From positions 1-8,520 of the forward strand of contig JAEZIE010000195.1 of assembly GCA_023416175.1 (NCBI GenBank): a stretch of 8,520 bases of DNA, given 5' to 3'. A program made the translations under genes and the position numbers. Each line of letters begins with the position of its first letter. The first letter of the stretch is position 1. The notes below the pieces were generated by a model. That model searched no databases and was not told the origin of the DNA. It saw nothing but the letters and a program-made list of their open reading frames with translations. This document shows, in pieces, positions 1 to 5,260 of this stretch. The stretch comes from Bacillota bacterium (GTDB taxonomy: Bacteria > Bacillota > Clostridia > Christensenellales > CAG-138).

Positions 1-332
1 AGCATATCGATCACAATGCCGGATGCAAGCTGGCTGATAAAAATCAGAAGTGTGAGTACATAGGCGGACATTTTGGGTGTGATGTAGTTGGAGATAATCA
101 TGCTCACAACGCCAACGAGGCCGCCAAGATACATGGCAATGTTGAATGGCTGCACTATGCCACCGGGCAGTGCGCCGTCAATTACAAAGAACAGCAGCGC
201 AGAGCCGAAAAGGCCAGTGATATAGTTATAGAATGTACCTCTATAATTGCCGATACGCTCCGCAAGTTTGGCGTTGCACATGCGGGCAACCACAATGGTT
301 GCGCCGCTAAGGATACCCAGTAGAATATACAT
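1..332 (-). CDS. DUF606/YdcZ-type small membrane transporter subunit, second of a pair (partial, C-terminus outside window)
   Basis: The reading frame starts at an ATG (complement of 330-332) and stays open to the window edge, giving 110 visible residues beginning MYILLGILSG. At least four hydrophobic segments are seen, near residues 2-16, 34-51, 65-84 and 90-108, matching the DUF606 (YdcZ, DMT superfamily) fold of about 140 residues and five helices. Positive charges cluster in the first loop (R17, K22, R26, R31), while the second loop (about 52-64) has none, so the positive-inside rule predicts the N-terminus outside. A strong AGGAGG ribosome binding site overlaps the stop codon of the upstream gene, so the two are probably translationally coupled. 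The upstream partner is a distinct DUF606 protein predicted to lie the other way round. The substrate is unknown; DUF606 proteins are generally annotated as small-molecule exporters of the drug/metabolite class. The family call is firm, the function is not. Confidence 0.85.
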   Translation of the reverse strand, partial: MYILLGILSGATIVVARMCNAKLAERIGNYRGTFYNYITGLFGSALLFFVIDGALPGGIVQPFNIAMYLGGLVGVVSMIISNYITPKMSAYVLTLLIFISQLASGIVIDM

Positions 333-342
333 ACAACCCCTC

Positions 343-765
343 CTAAAACAGGAGCATCAGCACTGCGCCTGCCGCAACAAGGCCAACGCCGATAAGCTTC
401 TTTTTTTCAAATTGCACCTTTTTGGCACCAAGCAGGCCCGCACCATCGATCACAAGCGAGACTACAATCTGCCCCAAAAGGCTCAAAACGAGCGTAAGGG
501 ATACGCCCAGATGCGCAAAAGTAAGGTTGGTCAGTAATACGGTGGAGACACCGATGATGCCGCCCAGATACAGATGTTTGGGTTCCTTCAGGGTATGCCG
601 CAGGCTTTGCTTTTTAACCGCCAGCCACATACTGATGCCAACAAGGCCGGTGATATGGATCAATACCGTGGCAAAGGCATTGCCGTAGGCGCCGGACAAC
701 TGGCCGTTGAAGAGCAGCATGACGGATATAAGAATACCGCTGAATATGGAAAGAAATTCTGGCAT
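343..765 (-). CDS. DUF606/YdcZ-type small membrane transporter subunit, first of a pair
   Basis: This 140-residue, five-helix membrane protein of the DUF606 (YdcZ) family has hydrophobic stretches near residues 4-20, 29-50, 65-86, 88-107 and 124-140. The start at 765 (MPEFLSIFSG) is chosen because AAAGGAGG (complement of 777-784) precedes it, and because 140 residues is the usual family length. An in-frame ATG at 810 would add 15 residues but has no convincing ribosome binding site and would lie upstream of the predicted transcription start. Loops 2 and 4 carry K51, K52, R56, K60, K63 and K115, K116, K121-K123, so both should be cytoplasmic: N-terminus in, C-terminus out. The next gene follows after a 10-nt gap and has the opposite charge pattern. 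A divergent Crp/Fnr-type regulator probably controls the pair. The transported compound cannot be inferred. Confidence 0.88.
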   Translation of the reverse strand: MPEFLSIFSGILISVMLLFNGQLSGAYGNAFATVLIHITGLVGISMWLAVKKQSLRHTLKEPKHLYLGGIIGVSTVLLTNLTFAHLGVSLTLVLSLLGQIVVSLVIDGAGLLGAKKVQFEKKKLIGVGLVAAGAVLMLLF

Positions 766-792
766 TTTCGCTGAAGCCTCCTTTATGGGAAA

Positions 793-798
793 AGGATA
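793..798 (-). promoter_or_regulatory. Predicted -10 element for the DUF606 pair
   Basis: On the minus strand the hexamer TATCCT (4 of 6 matches to TATAAT) lies where transcription would start at about 786-787, some 21 nt before the ATG at 765 and just before its AAAGGAGG site. No good -35 hexamer is present. The perfect palindrome at 821-836 sits there instead, centred about 41.5 bp upstream of the predicted start. This is the class II arrangement known for Crp/Fnr activators. The position is an inference from sequence geometry. Confidence 0.45.
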
Positions 799-809
799 CA
801 CGATGCCCA

Positions 810-838
810 TTGCCCCCAGTTATGACATATGTCATACT
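810..838 (+). promoter_or_regulatory. Predicted promoter of the Crp/Fnr-type regulator gene
   Basis: TTGCCC (810-815) and CATACT (833-838) are separated by exactly 17 bp and each match 4 of 6 consensus bases. Transcription would start near 845, about 20 nt before the chosen ATG at 866. The palindrome at 821-836 fills the spacer and overlaps the -10, which would block this promoter when occupied, suggesting autorepression. Confidence 0.45.
821..836. promoter_or_regulatory. Perfect 16-bp palindrome, probable operator for the adjacent Crp/Fnr-type regulator
   Basis: TATGACATATGTCATA equals its own reverse complement without mismatch. It is in the 100-bp gap between the divergent transporter pair and the Crp/Fnr-type regulator. 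The TGACA-N2-TGTCA core has the length and symmetry of Crp/Fnr-family sites, and its ACA-N2-TGT centre resembles the PrfA box. It is not the classical E. coli CRP (TGTGA-N6-TCACA) or FNR (TTGAT-N4-ATCAA) sequence. Its placement fits activation towards the transporters and repression of the regulator. Binding by the neighbouring regulator is inferred. Confidence 0.65.
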
Positions 839-865
839 AAGTGCAAGAAAATGGAGGAAACCGAT

Positions 866-1552
866 ATGCAAAAGGCAAAGGACACCCACAAACTGCAATA
901 TTATAAAAACAAACTGATGCAAACGGATCGTGAATCCTTCCGCTTCCTTGCGGCTTATCCGTTTGAACTGTTTTCCTTCGCACGGGAAGAAAGACTGTGC
1001 ACATATGGCGAGCCCATGCCCTATTTGCTGCTTCTGATGGAAGGCAAGGCAAAAATCTTCATAACGCTGGAAAACGGCAAGACGCTGTTGAGCGCTTTTA
1101 TCGAGGCGGTGGAGCTTCTAGGAGACCTGGAGCTATGCACGGACCTCGTTGTACGCAATTCCGTGCAGGCCACTACGCCTGTTCATTGTCTCGGCATTCC
1201 CATGTCCTACTGCCGGGATACCATGCTCAAGGATCCGGTGTTTCTGCGGCTCATCAGCATGGAACTGGCAAAAAAACTGGATAACTGCTCCTCCACATAT
1301 GCCGTCAACATGCTCTATCCGCTGCCTTCGCGCTTGGCGGGGTATCTTTTGTATATGGAAGAAGAGGGCTCTTCTCGGGAGCATCTTGGGGCGCTTTCGG
1401 AATATCTGGGAACAAGCTACCGGCATCTGCTGCGCGTACTCAATGAATTCCTGGAAAATGGCTTTATTGCACGTGAGTCCGGCGGCTACCGCATCCTGAA
1501 CCGCGCGGCGCTTATGCAACTGGCCGGAAGCGTATATAGGCAGGGCGTATAA
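866..1552 (+). CDS. Crp/Fnr-family transcriptional regulator, YeiL-like
   Basis: This 228-residue protein has a cyclic-nucleotide-binding-like beta-barrel (about residues 30-125), a dimerisation helix (about 125-150) and a C-terminal Crp-type winged helix-turn-helix (about 153-213). The second HTH helix is around residues 183-193 (TSYRHLLRVLN). Aligned to E. coli CRP, the R180-E181-R185 base-contact positions read Tyr-Arg-Arg, so its DNA site should differ from the classical one. The barrel keeps a glycine-rich turn (LLGDLEL) and an RNSVQA stretch but not the full cAMP pocket. Five cysteines (45, 91, 108, 116, 141) are present, without an Fnr-style N-terminal cluster. Start 866 is preferred because GGAGG lies 8 nt upstream; the in-frame ATG at 851 has no ribosome binding site and itself contributes to that GGAGG region. 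It is divergent from two DUF606 transporters, a gene neighbourhood in which YeiL-like regulators are familiar. The effector is unknown. Confidence 0.87.
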   Translation: MQKAKDTHKLQYYKNKLMQTDRESFRFLAAYPFELFSFAREERLCTYGEPMPYLLLLMEGKAKIFITLENGKTLLSAFIEAVELLGDLELCTDLVVRNSVQATTPVHCLGIPMSYCRDTMLKDPVFLRLISMELAKKLDNCSSTYAVNMLYPLPSRLAGYLLYMEEEGSSREHLGALSEYLGTSYRHLLRVLNEFLENGFIARESGGYRILNRAALMQLAGSVYRQGV

Positions 1553-1631
1553 ATGAAATGCAACATAATCATTGGTAAAGTATTATCATGCAATTCCTCA
1601 ACACAATTTCTGTGGCGAACTCTAAAAAATC

Positions 1632-1640
1632 TGCTATACT
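1632..1640 (+). promoter_or_regulatory. Extended -10 promoter for the PuuD-like hydrolase
   Basis: TGCTATACT is a TG-n extended -10 with a TATACT hexamer (5 of 6 matches to TATAAT). The region 17-18 bp upstream (about 1611-1617) has no recognisable -35, which extended -10 promoters tolerate. Transcription would start near 1647 and give a leader of about 40 nt. No clear operator or terminator hairpin is visible in 1553-1685. Confidence 0.55.
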
Positions 1641-1685
1641 GTTTTAAGGCATTTGCCCAATTGAAATAAGCGAGGACAACCACAA

Positions 1686-2402
1686 ATGAAACCGGTCATA
1701 GGTGTAACGCCATTATATGATGAGCAAAAGAACAGCATCTGGATGCTGCCCGGATATATGGAAGGTATTGCACAGGCGGGGGGAGTCCCCATCATATTGC
1801 CGCTTGGCGCTGAGGATGCGGATATTGAACGGCTGTTTCGCTTCATCGACGGCCTGCTGTTAACCGGCGGCCAGGATGTGGACCCGTCCCTCTACGGGGA
1901 GAATAGAAACGAAACCAGCGATGAAGTCTGCGCCATGCGGGATACGCTCGAAAAGAAACTGTTTCAGAAGGCTATGAGCATTGACCTGCCGGTCTTCGGC
2001 ATCTGCCGCGGGCTGCAGTTTATTAACGTCGCGATGGGCGGGACGCTTTATCAGGATCTGCCCACCCAGTTTATAAGTCCCAATGCGGAAAACCACAGGC
2101 AGACCGAATCCCGGGATACGTTTACCCACAAAGTAACGTTAGTACAGAGCTCGCCGTTGTATGCGATGCTCGAAACCGAAAAGCTTCCGGTCAACAGCTT
2201 CCATCATCAGGGAATCCGGACATTGGCGCCGGGCCTCCTGCCTTCCGCCATCGCGGAGGACGGTCTGGTGGAGGCCATTTATGCGCCGCATAAGACATTC
2301 GTGCAGGCGGTGCAGTGGCACCCGGAATGCTGCTTTGAAACCGACGAGCCCTCCCGCAAGCTGTTCCGCGCGTTTGTAACCGCCTGTGCCCCGGGGAAAT
2401 AA
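1686..2402 (+). CDS. Gamma-glutamyl-gamma-aminobutyrate hydrolase family protein (PuuD-like, peptidase C26)
   Basis: This 238-residue cytoplasmic class I glutamine-amidotransferase-like hydrolase has the full catalytic set. The nucleophile is Cys107 in FGICRGLQF, with His212 and Glu214 in QWHPE. Other family motifs are TGGQDVDPSLYGE (60-72) and NSFHHQG (170-176). The best-known member, E. coli PuuD, cleaves gamma-glutamyl-GABA to glutamate and GABA in putrescine breakdown; relatives act on other gamma-glutamyl amides. Length is normal (PuuD is about 254 residues). The ATG at 1686 has GAGGA 9 nt upstream. No other polyamine gene (gamma-glutamylputrescine synthetase, oxidase or dehydrogenase) is in the window and the gene has its own promoter and terminator, so the exact substrate is open. 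It is convergent with the AraC gene. Enzyme family is certain, substrate is inferred. Confidence 0.9.
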   Translation: MKPVIGVTPLYDEQKNSIWMLPGYMEGIAQAGGVPIILPLGAEDADIERLFRFIDGLLLTGGQDVDPSLYGENRNETSDEVCAMRDTLEKKLFQKAMSIDLPVFGICRGLQFINVAMGGTLYQDLPTQFISPNAENHRQTESRDTFTHKVTLVQSSPLYAMLETEKLPVNSFHHQGIRTLAPGLLPSAIAEDGLVEAIYAPHKTFVQAVQWHPECCFETDEPSRKLFRAFVTACAPGK

Positions 2403-2418
2403 CACATTTTAAAGATAT

Positions 2419-2458
2419 AAAAAAGGTCTTGCTTTTGCGGAAAAGCAAGATCTTTTTT
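2419..2458. terminator. Bidirectional intrinsic terminator between convergent genes
   Basis: The arms 2419-2436 and 2441-2458 pair over 18 bp with one G-U pair around a GCGG loop. The inner stem carries TCTTGCTTTT/AAAAGCAAGA, and the outer arms are six A and six T, so either strand gives a GC-containing hairpin followed by a U-tract. It lies 16 nt after the hydrolase stop and 12 nt after the AraC stop on the other strand, so it can end transcription from both sides. Confidence 0.9.
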
Positions 2459-2470
2459 CTACCCAAATAC

Positions 2471-3355
2471 TTACGGCCGGTACCAGCTGTGCCGGTACGC
2501 GTTGGGTGTAATGCCTTCGTGCTTTTTAAACAGGTTGATAAAGTGGCTGGGGTTGTCCACACCCACCTCGCTCGCGATCTCAGCCACGGATCGGTTTCCT
2601 GTGCGCAGGTACTCCTTGGCGTGATTGAGCCGGGAGAGTATCAGGTATTCATTGGGCGTAAAGCCGGTGTGCCGCTTAAAGAGCTTTTGAAAATAATATT
2701 TGTTGATGGAGTACCGATGGGCAAGGTCGTCTAGCGTAATGCGTTCATTGTAATGGTCTAATAAATACGCGCGCGCCTGCTGTACGCAGTCCGGTACGCC
2801 GGAGAAAGCCCGTTCCGTAAGCGCGGCGCTGATGCATTCCACCATGATCACGGTAAGAAGGCCCGAGGCGCGGATATCGGAGGAGACGCTGTTTTCCCCC
2901 GAGCGGTAGAGCGAAATCAGCGAACGGATGGCAGCGGTGACGCCGTTGGCCGGCGGCAGGGTGGCCACGGGGCTTCCATTGTTTTGCTGCAAAAACAGTT
3001 CGTAATAGCGCGCGCTTGTCGCGCCGTGAAAGTGCACCCACAACACGCGCCACTCCTTTGTGCGCGGCGAGGTGTAGTAATATTGCGGTTTCGTGCAGTC
3101 GATCCAGAAAATCTGATTGGGCTCGACTGTATATTTCTCATCGTTATACTCTAAAATGCCTTCCCCGCTCAGTGTACATTTAATAAGAAAGGACGCAAGG
3201 TCCTCGCGGCGGGTATAGTACCTGTCATGCGCAATAAAATCCCCCAATTCCTGCACATATGCCACCGAGCCCTTGATGGCCGTGCCCGGCGTTACGGTCA
3301 GCCATATCGATTCCGGATCCAGATCCAGCTGGTAGCTGAGTTTGACGTCTGCCAT
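2471..3355 (-). CDS. AraC-family transcriptional regulator, probable L-rhamnose regulator
   Basis: This 294-residue protein has an N-terminal cupin-like AraC sensor domain (about residues 20-125, with VEPNQIFWIDCTKPQYYY and the WVHFHG motif at 106-111) and a C-terminal AraC DNA-binding domain (about 190-292). The two helix-turn-helix units are near 207-228 (LDDLAHRYSINKYYFQKLF) and 256-278 (SVAEIASEVGVDNPSHF). The start at 3355 (MADVKLSYQL) is chosen because AAAGGAG (complement of 3361-3367) lies 5 nt upstream; an ATG at 3391 would add 12 residues but lacks a site. It is transcribed divergently from rhaM-rhaA and the sugar ABC genes, so it most likely senses L-rhamnose and activates that operon, as RhaS/RhaR do in E. 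coli. That role rests on context. A sugar-binding pocket cannot be shown from the sequence alone. Confidence 0.9.
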   Translation of the reverse strand: MADVKLSYQLDLDPESIWLTVTPGTAIKGSVAYVQELGDFIAHDRYYTRREDLASFLIKCTLSGEGILEYNDEKYTVEPNQIFWIDCTKPQYYYTSPRTKEWRVLWVHFHGATSARYYELFLQQNNGSPVATLPPANGVTAAIRSLISLYRSGENSVSSDIRASGLLTVIMVECISAALTERAFSGVPDCVQQARAYLLDHYNERITLDDLAHRYSINKYYFQKLFKRHTGFTPNEYLILSRLNHAKEYLRTGNRSVAEIASEVGVDNPSHFINLFKKHEGITPNAYRHSWYRP

Positions 3356-3432
3356 ACAGTCTCCTTTGTCAACATTCTGTGATAAATACACAACATAGGG
3401 GGATGAAATTGTCGCAATGCAACGATATAATC

Positions 3433-3461
3433 ATTATAAAGAAGCTTGAAACAGTGTGCAA
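3433..3461 (-). promoter_or_regulatory. Predicted promoter of the AraC-family regulator
   Basis: On the minus strand a perfect TATAAT (complement of 3433-3438) lies 17 bp downstream of TTGCAC (complement of 3456-3461), which keeps TTG of the -35 consensus. Transcription would start near 3426, giving a leader of about 70 nt. The -35 overlaps a degenerate cre-like sequence at 3446-3462. Confidence 0.5.
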
Positions 3462-3462
3462 T
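3446..3462. promoter_or_regulatory. Possible catabolite-responsive element (cre-like), degenerate
   Basis: The 17-mer beginning TTGAAACAG and ending GCAAT fits the CcpA cre pattern WTGNAANCGNWNNCAWW except at two positions, one being the central CG, which is AG here. It overlaps the -35 of the regulator's promoter, where CcpA could repress. With a broken core and no second site, this is a weak call. Confidence 0.2.
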
Positions 3463-3555
3463 ATCATATTACGAAGCTCTATTTGTGGGGCTAAATCTTT
3501 CTGACGCAACCGGGGCGTTGCCCGGGCTCAAATTGAAACAAGAGCAAATAACAGC

Positions 3556-3577
3556 ATACGGTTATGCCTAACGGTAT
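3556..3577. promoter_or_regulatory. 22-bp imperfect palindrome at the rhamnose operon promoter, probable operator
   Basis: Half-sites ATACGGTTATG (3556-3566) and CCTAACGGTAT (3567-3577) are reverse complements at 9 of 11 positions. GCATA/TATGC arms (3554-3567) and a near-direct repeat CGGTTATGC (3559-3567) / CGGTATAGC (3572-3580) overlap it. It ends 5 bp before the predicted -10 GATAAT, covering the -35 and spacer. It could bind the AraC-family regulator or an unlinked repressor. The symmetry is visible; the binder is inferred. Confidence 0.45.
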
Positions 3578-3582
3578 AGCAA

Positions 3583-3588
3583 GATAAT
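3583..3588 (+). promoter_or_regulatory. Predicted -10 element of the rhamnose operon
   Basis: GATAAT matches TATAAT at 5 of 6 positions and would start transcription near 3595, with a leader of about 20 nt carrying the AAGGAG site of rhaM (3601-3606). No -35 hexamer is seen at 16-18 bp spacing (GGTTAT at best), as expected for a promoter needing an activator. The rest of the 3356-3614 gap holds the AraC-side promoter and overlapping short GC-rich inverted repeats around 3506-3525 of unknown meaning. Confidence 0.45.
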
Positions 3589-3614
3589 GTTGCCGATCAA
3601 AAGGAGCTAATAGT

Positions 3615-3929
3615 ATGGAACGATTTGCATGGAAGGCGCGCCTACTCCCCGGTAAGCAAAATGAATATATCCGCCGGCACGATGAAATCTGGCCCGAAAT
3701 GACGGCGGTGCTCAATGAGGCGGGTATCCGAAATTATACCATATGGACGACTGGCGAAGAACTCTTTGGCTATTACGAGTGCGACAGCGTGGAGTACGCG
3801 GCCAAAGTCCAGGCTGCAAGCCCGGTGGTGGACAAATGGAACGAGTATATGAAGGAAGTCATGGTCATGGAAATAGACCCGGCGACCGGCACTGCAGTGC
3901 AGTTAAAACAGGTCTTTTTTCACGGCTGA
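3615..3929 (+). CDS. rhaM: L-rhamnose mutarotase
   Basis: RhaM interconverts the alpha and beta anomers of L-rhamnose so that the isomerase is supplied with the form it uses. The protein has 104 residues, the normal family length. It keeps the residues associated with the E. coli RhaM active site at the same numbers: Tyr18, His22 (in RHDEIWPEM) and Tyr41 (in NYTIW). It is a cytoplasmic ferredoxin-like fold protein expected to form dimers. The ATG at 3615 follows AAGGAG by 8 nt. It is the first gene of the operon, 40 nt upstream of rhaA. The gene order rhaM-rhaA confirms rhamnose rather than another deoxy sugar as the likely substrate. Confidence 0.95.
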   Translation: MERFAWKARLLPGKQNEYIRRHDEIWPEMTAVLNEAGIRNYTIWTTGEELFGYYECDSVEYAAKVQAASPVVDKWNEYMKEVMVMEIDPATGTAVQLKQVFFHG

Positions 3930-3969
3930 CTACTTTATTTGGGACTTTGACGTTGGAAAGGGTAAGTTT

Positions 3970-5229
3970 ATGAACGAGAATAGGATACAACAGGGCTTTG
4001 CGTACGCAAAGGAACAATATGCGGTGCAGGGCGTAGATGTTGACGCTGCAATTTTACGCGCGGATGCCATTCCGGTTTCCATGCATTGCTGGCAGGGGGA
4101 TGACGTCATAGGCTTTGACGGCGTAGGAGAACTGACCGGCGGCATCGCAACCACCGGAAATTATCCTGGCCGCGCCCGCACGACTGAAGAGCTTCGGCAG
4201 GATATTGACGCCGCATTGGCCTTTATTCCGGGCGAAACCAAATTAAATCTTCATGCTTCTTACGCCGAAAAAGGCGGAAAGAAGGTGGACCGGGACGCTT
4301 ATACCATCGCCGAGTTCCAGAACTGGGTGGATTGGGCAAAAGAAAAGAACATGGGACTCGATTTTAACCCCACATTCTTCTCCCATCCCAAGATGGACGG
4401 CAATTTCTCCCTTGCAAGCCGCGATGAAGGGATAAGGCGCTTCTGGGTAGAGCATGGCAAGCGCTGCCGGGAGATCGGCTATGAGATTACCAAGCAGTTG
4501 AATAAAGCCTGTGCCGTCAACTATTGGATGCCGGACGGCTATAAGGATGTCTGCGCGGATACGGTTACCCCGCGTATCCTTATGACAAAATCTCTGGATG
4601 AGATTTTTGCACCGCCTATGGATGAAACGCTTGTGCCGTGCGCCATTGAAAGCAAGCTCTTTGGTGTGGGGGTGGAAAGCTACACCGTTGCAAGCCATGA
4701 ATATTCGCTTGCCTATGCACTCACCCGCAACAAGGTATATACGCTGGACGCGGGCCACTTCCACCCGACGGAAGTGATCAGCGCAAAAATTTCCGCCGTA
4801 TTGAACTTTATGGACCGGATCCTGCTCCATGTCAGCCGCGGTATACGCTGGGACAGCGATCATGTCATCGTATTTGATGACGAATTGCAGCGTATTATGG
4901 ACGAGATTCTATTGAACGGTTACGAAAACCGCGTATTCATTGGCCTTGACTACTTTGATGCGTCCATCAATCGCATCATGGCGTGGGCGGTCGGCATGCG
5001 CAACGCCAGAAAGGCGATTTTGAGTTCGGCATTGGCGCCCATTGAAGCCATTCGCGCAGCGGAGGCTGAGGGCAATTATACGAAGCGCCTCGCTTTGCAG
5101 GAAGAAAGAAAGACGCTGCCCTTTGGCGCAGTGTGGGACTATTATTGCATGACCCGCGGCAAGTCCGTGGGAGAGGACATGATCGGGAAGATCGACGCTT
5201 ACGAGCGCGAGGTACTTGCAAAGCGCTAA
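3970..5229 (+). CDS. rhaA: L-rhamnose isomerase
   Basis: RhaA converts L-rhamnose to L-rhamnulose, the first committed step of the pathway, in the cytoplasm with divalent metal ions, usually Mn2+. The 419-residue length is that of the family. The metal ligands of the E. coli enzyme (E234, D267, H294, D302, D304, D334) have exact counterparts shifted by seven: Glu227, Asp260 (TLDAGHFHP), His287 (LLHVSRG), Asp295, Asp297 (RWDSDH) and Asp327 (IGLDYFD). The N-terminal signature SMHCWQGDDVIGFD (37-50) is also present. It is a TIM-barrel enzyme expected to be tetrameric. The start at 3970 is preceded by a GGAAAGGG ribosome binding site. The next gene's AGGAGG site begins about 20 nt after the stop, so it is in one operon with the transporter. 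Confidence 0.97.
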   Translation: MNENRIQQGFAYAKEQYAVQGVDVDAAILRADAIPVSMHCWQGDDVIGFDGVGELTGGIATTGNYPGRARTTEELRQDIDAALAFIPGETKLNLHASYAEKGGKKVDRDAYTIAEFQNWVDWAKEKNMGLDFNPTFFSHPKMDGNFSLASRDEGIRRFWVEHGKRCREIGYEITKQLNKACAVNYWMPDGYKDVCADTVTPRILMTKSLDEIFAPPMDETLVPCAIESKLFGVGVESYTVASHEYSLAYALTRNKVYTLDAGHFHPTEVISAKISAVLNFMDRILLHVSRGIRWDSDHVIVFDDELQRIMDEILLNGYENRVFIGLDYFDASINRIMAWAVGMRNARKAILSSALAPIEAIRAAEAEGNYTKRLALQEERKTLPFGAVWDYYCMTRGKSVGEDMIGKIDAYEREVLAKR

Positions 5230-5260
5230 GCGCGCTTTGGAAGCGGAACAGGAGGCAAGC

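Noticed and set aside
287..295. Degenerate second Walker A of the ABC ATPase (Arg in place of Lys; protein residues 287-295) as a sign of inactivation.
   Set aside because: This change is standard in the second domain of RbsA/MglA-type ATPases, where only one composite site is fully active. The coordinates given are residue numbers of the protein at 5261-6772.
707..865. Upstream in-frame extension of the Crp/Fnr-type regulator, adding 53 residues from an ATG at 707.
   Set aside because: It would run through the divergent transporter gene, the palindrome and both promoters; the ATG at 866 has GGAGG at proper spacing and gives family length.
1558..1593. Imperfect inverted repeat after the Crp/Fnr-type gene (TGCA and ATAAT arms) as a terminator.
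   Set aside because: The stem is AT-rich, broken by two mismatches, and has no following T-tract, so it does not look like an intrinsic terminator; no clear terminator for this gene was found.
3441..3478. Repeated GAAGCT at 3441 and 3473, about three helical turns apart, as AraC half-sites.
   Set aside because: The repeat is only six bases and the flanks diverge, so it is not above expectation for this stretch.
3506..3525. GC-rich overlapping inverted repeats (GCAAC/GTTGC and CCGGG/CCCGG) as a terminator or attenuator.
   Set aside because: Stems are only 5 bp, mutually exclusive, without a T-tract, and lie upstream of the predicted operon start; a binding site is possible but not supported.
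4243..4863. Long open frame on the minus strand inside rhaA (206 codons).
   Set aside because: It is antisense to a fully conserved isomerase, has no recognisable family features, and open antisense frames are common in genes of this composition.
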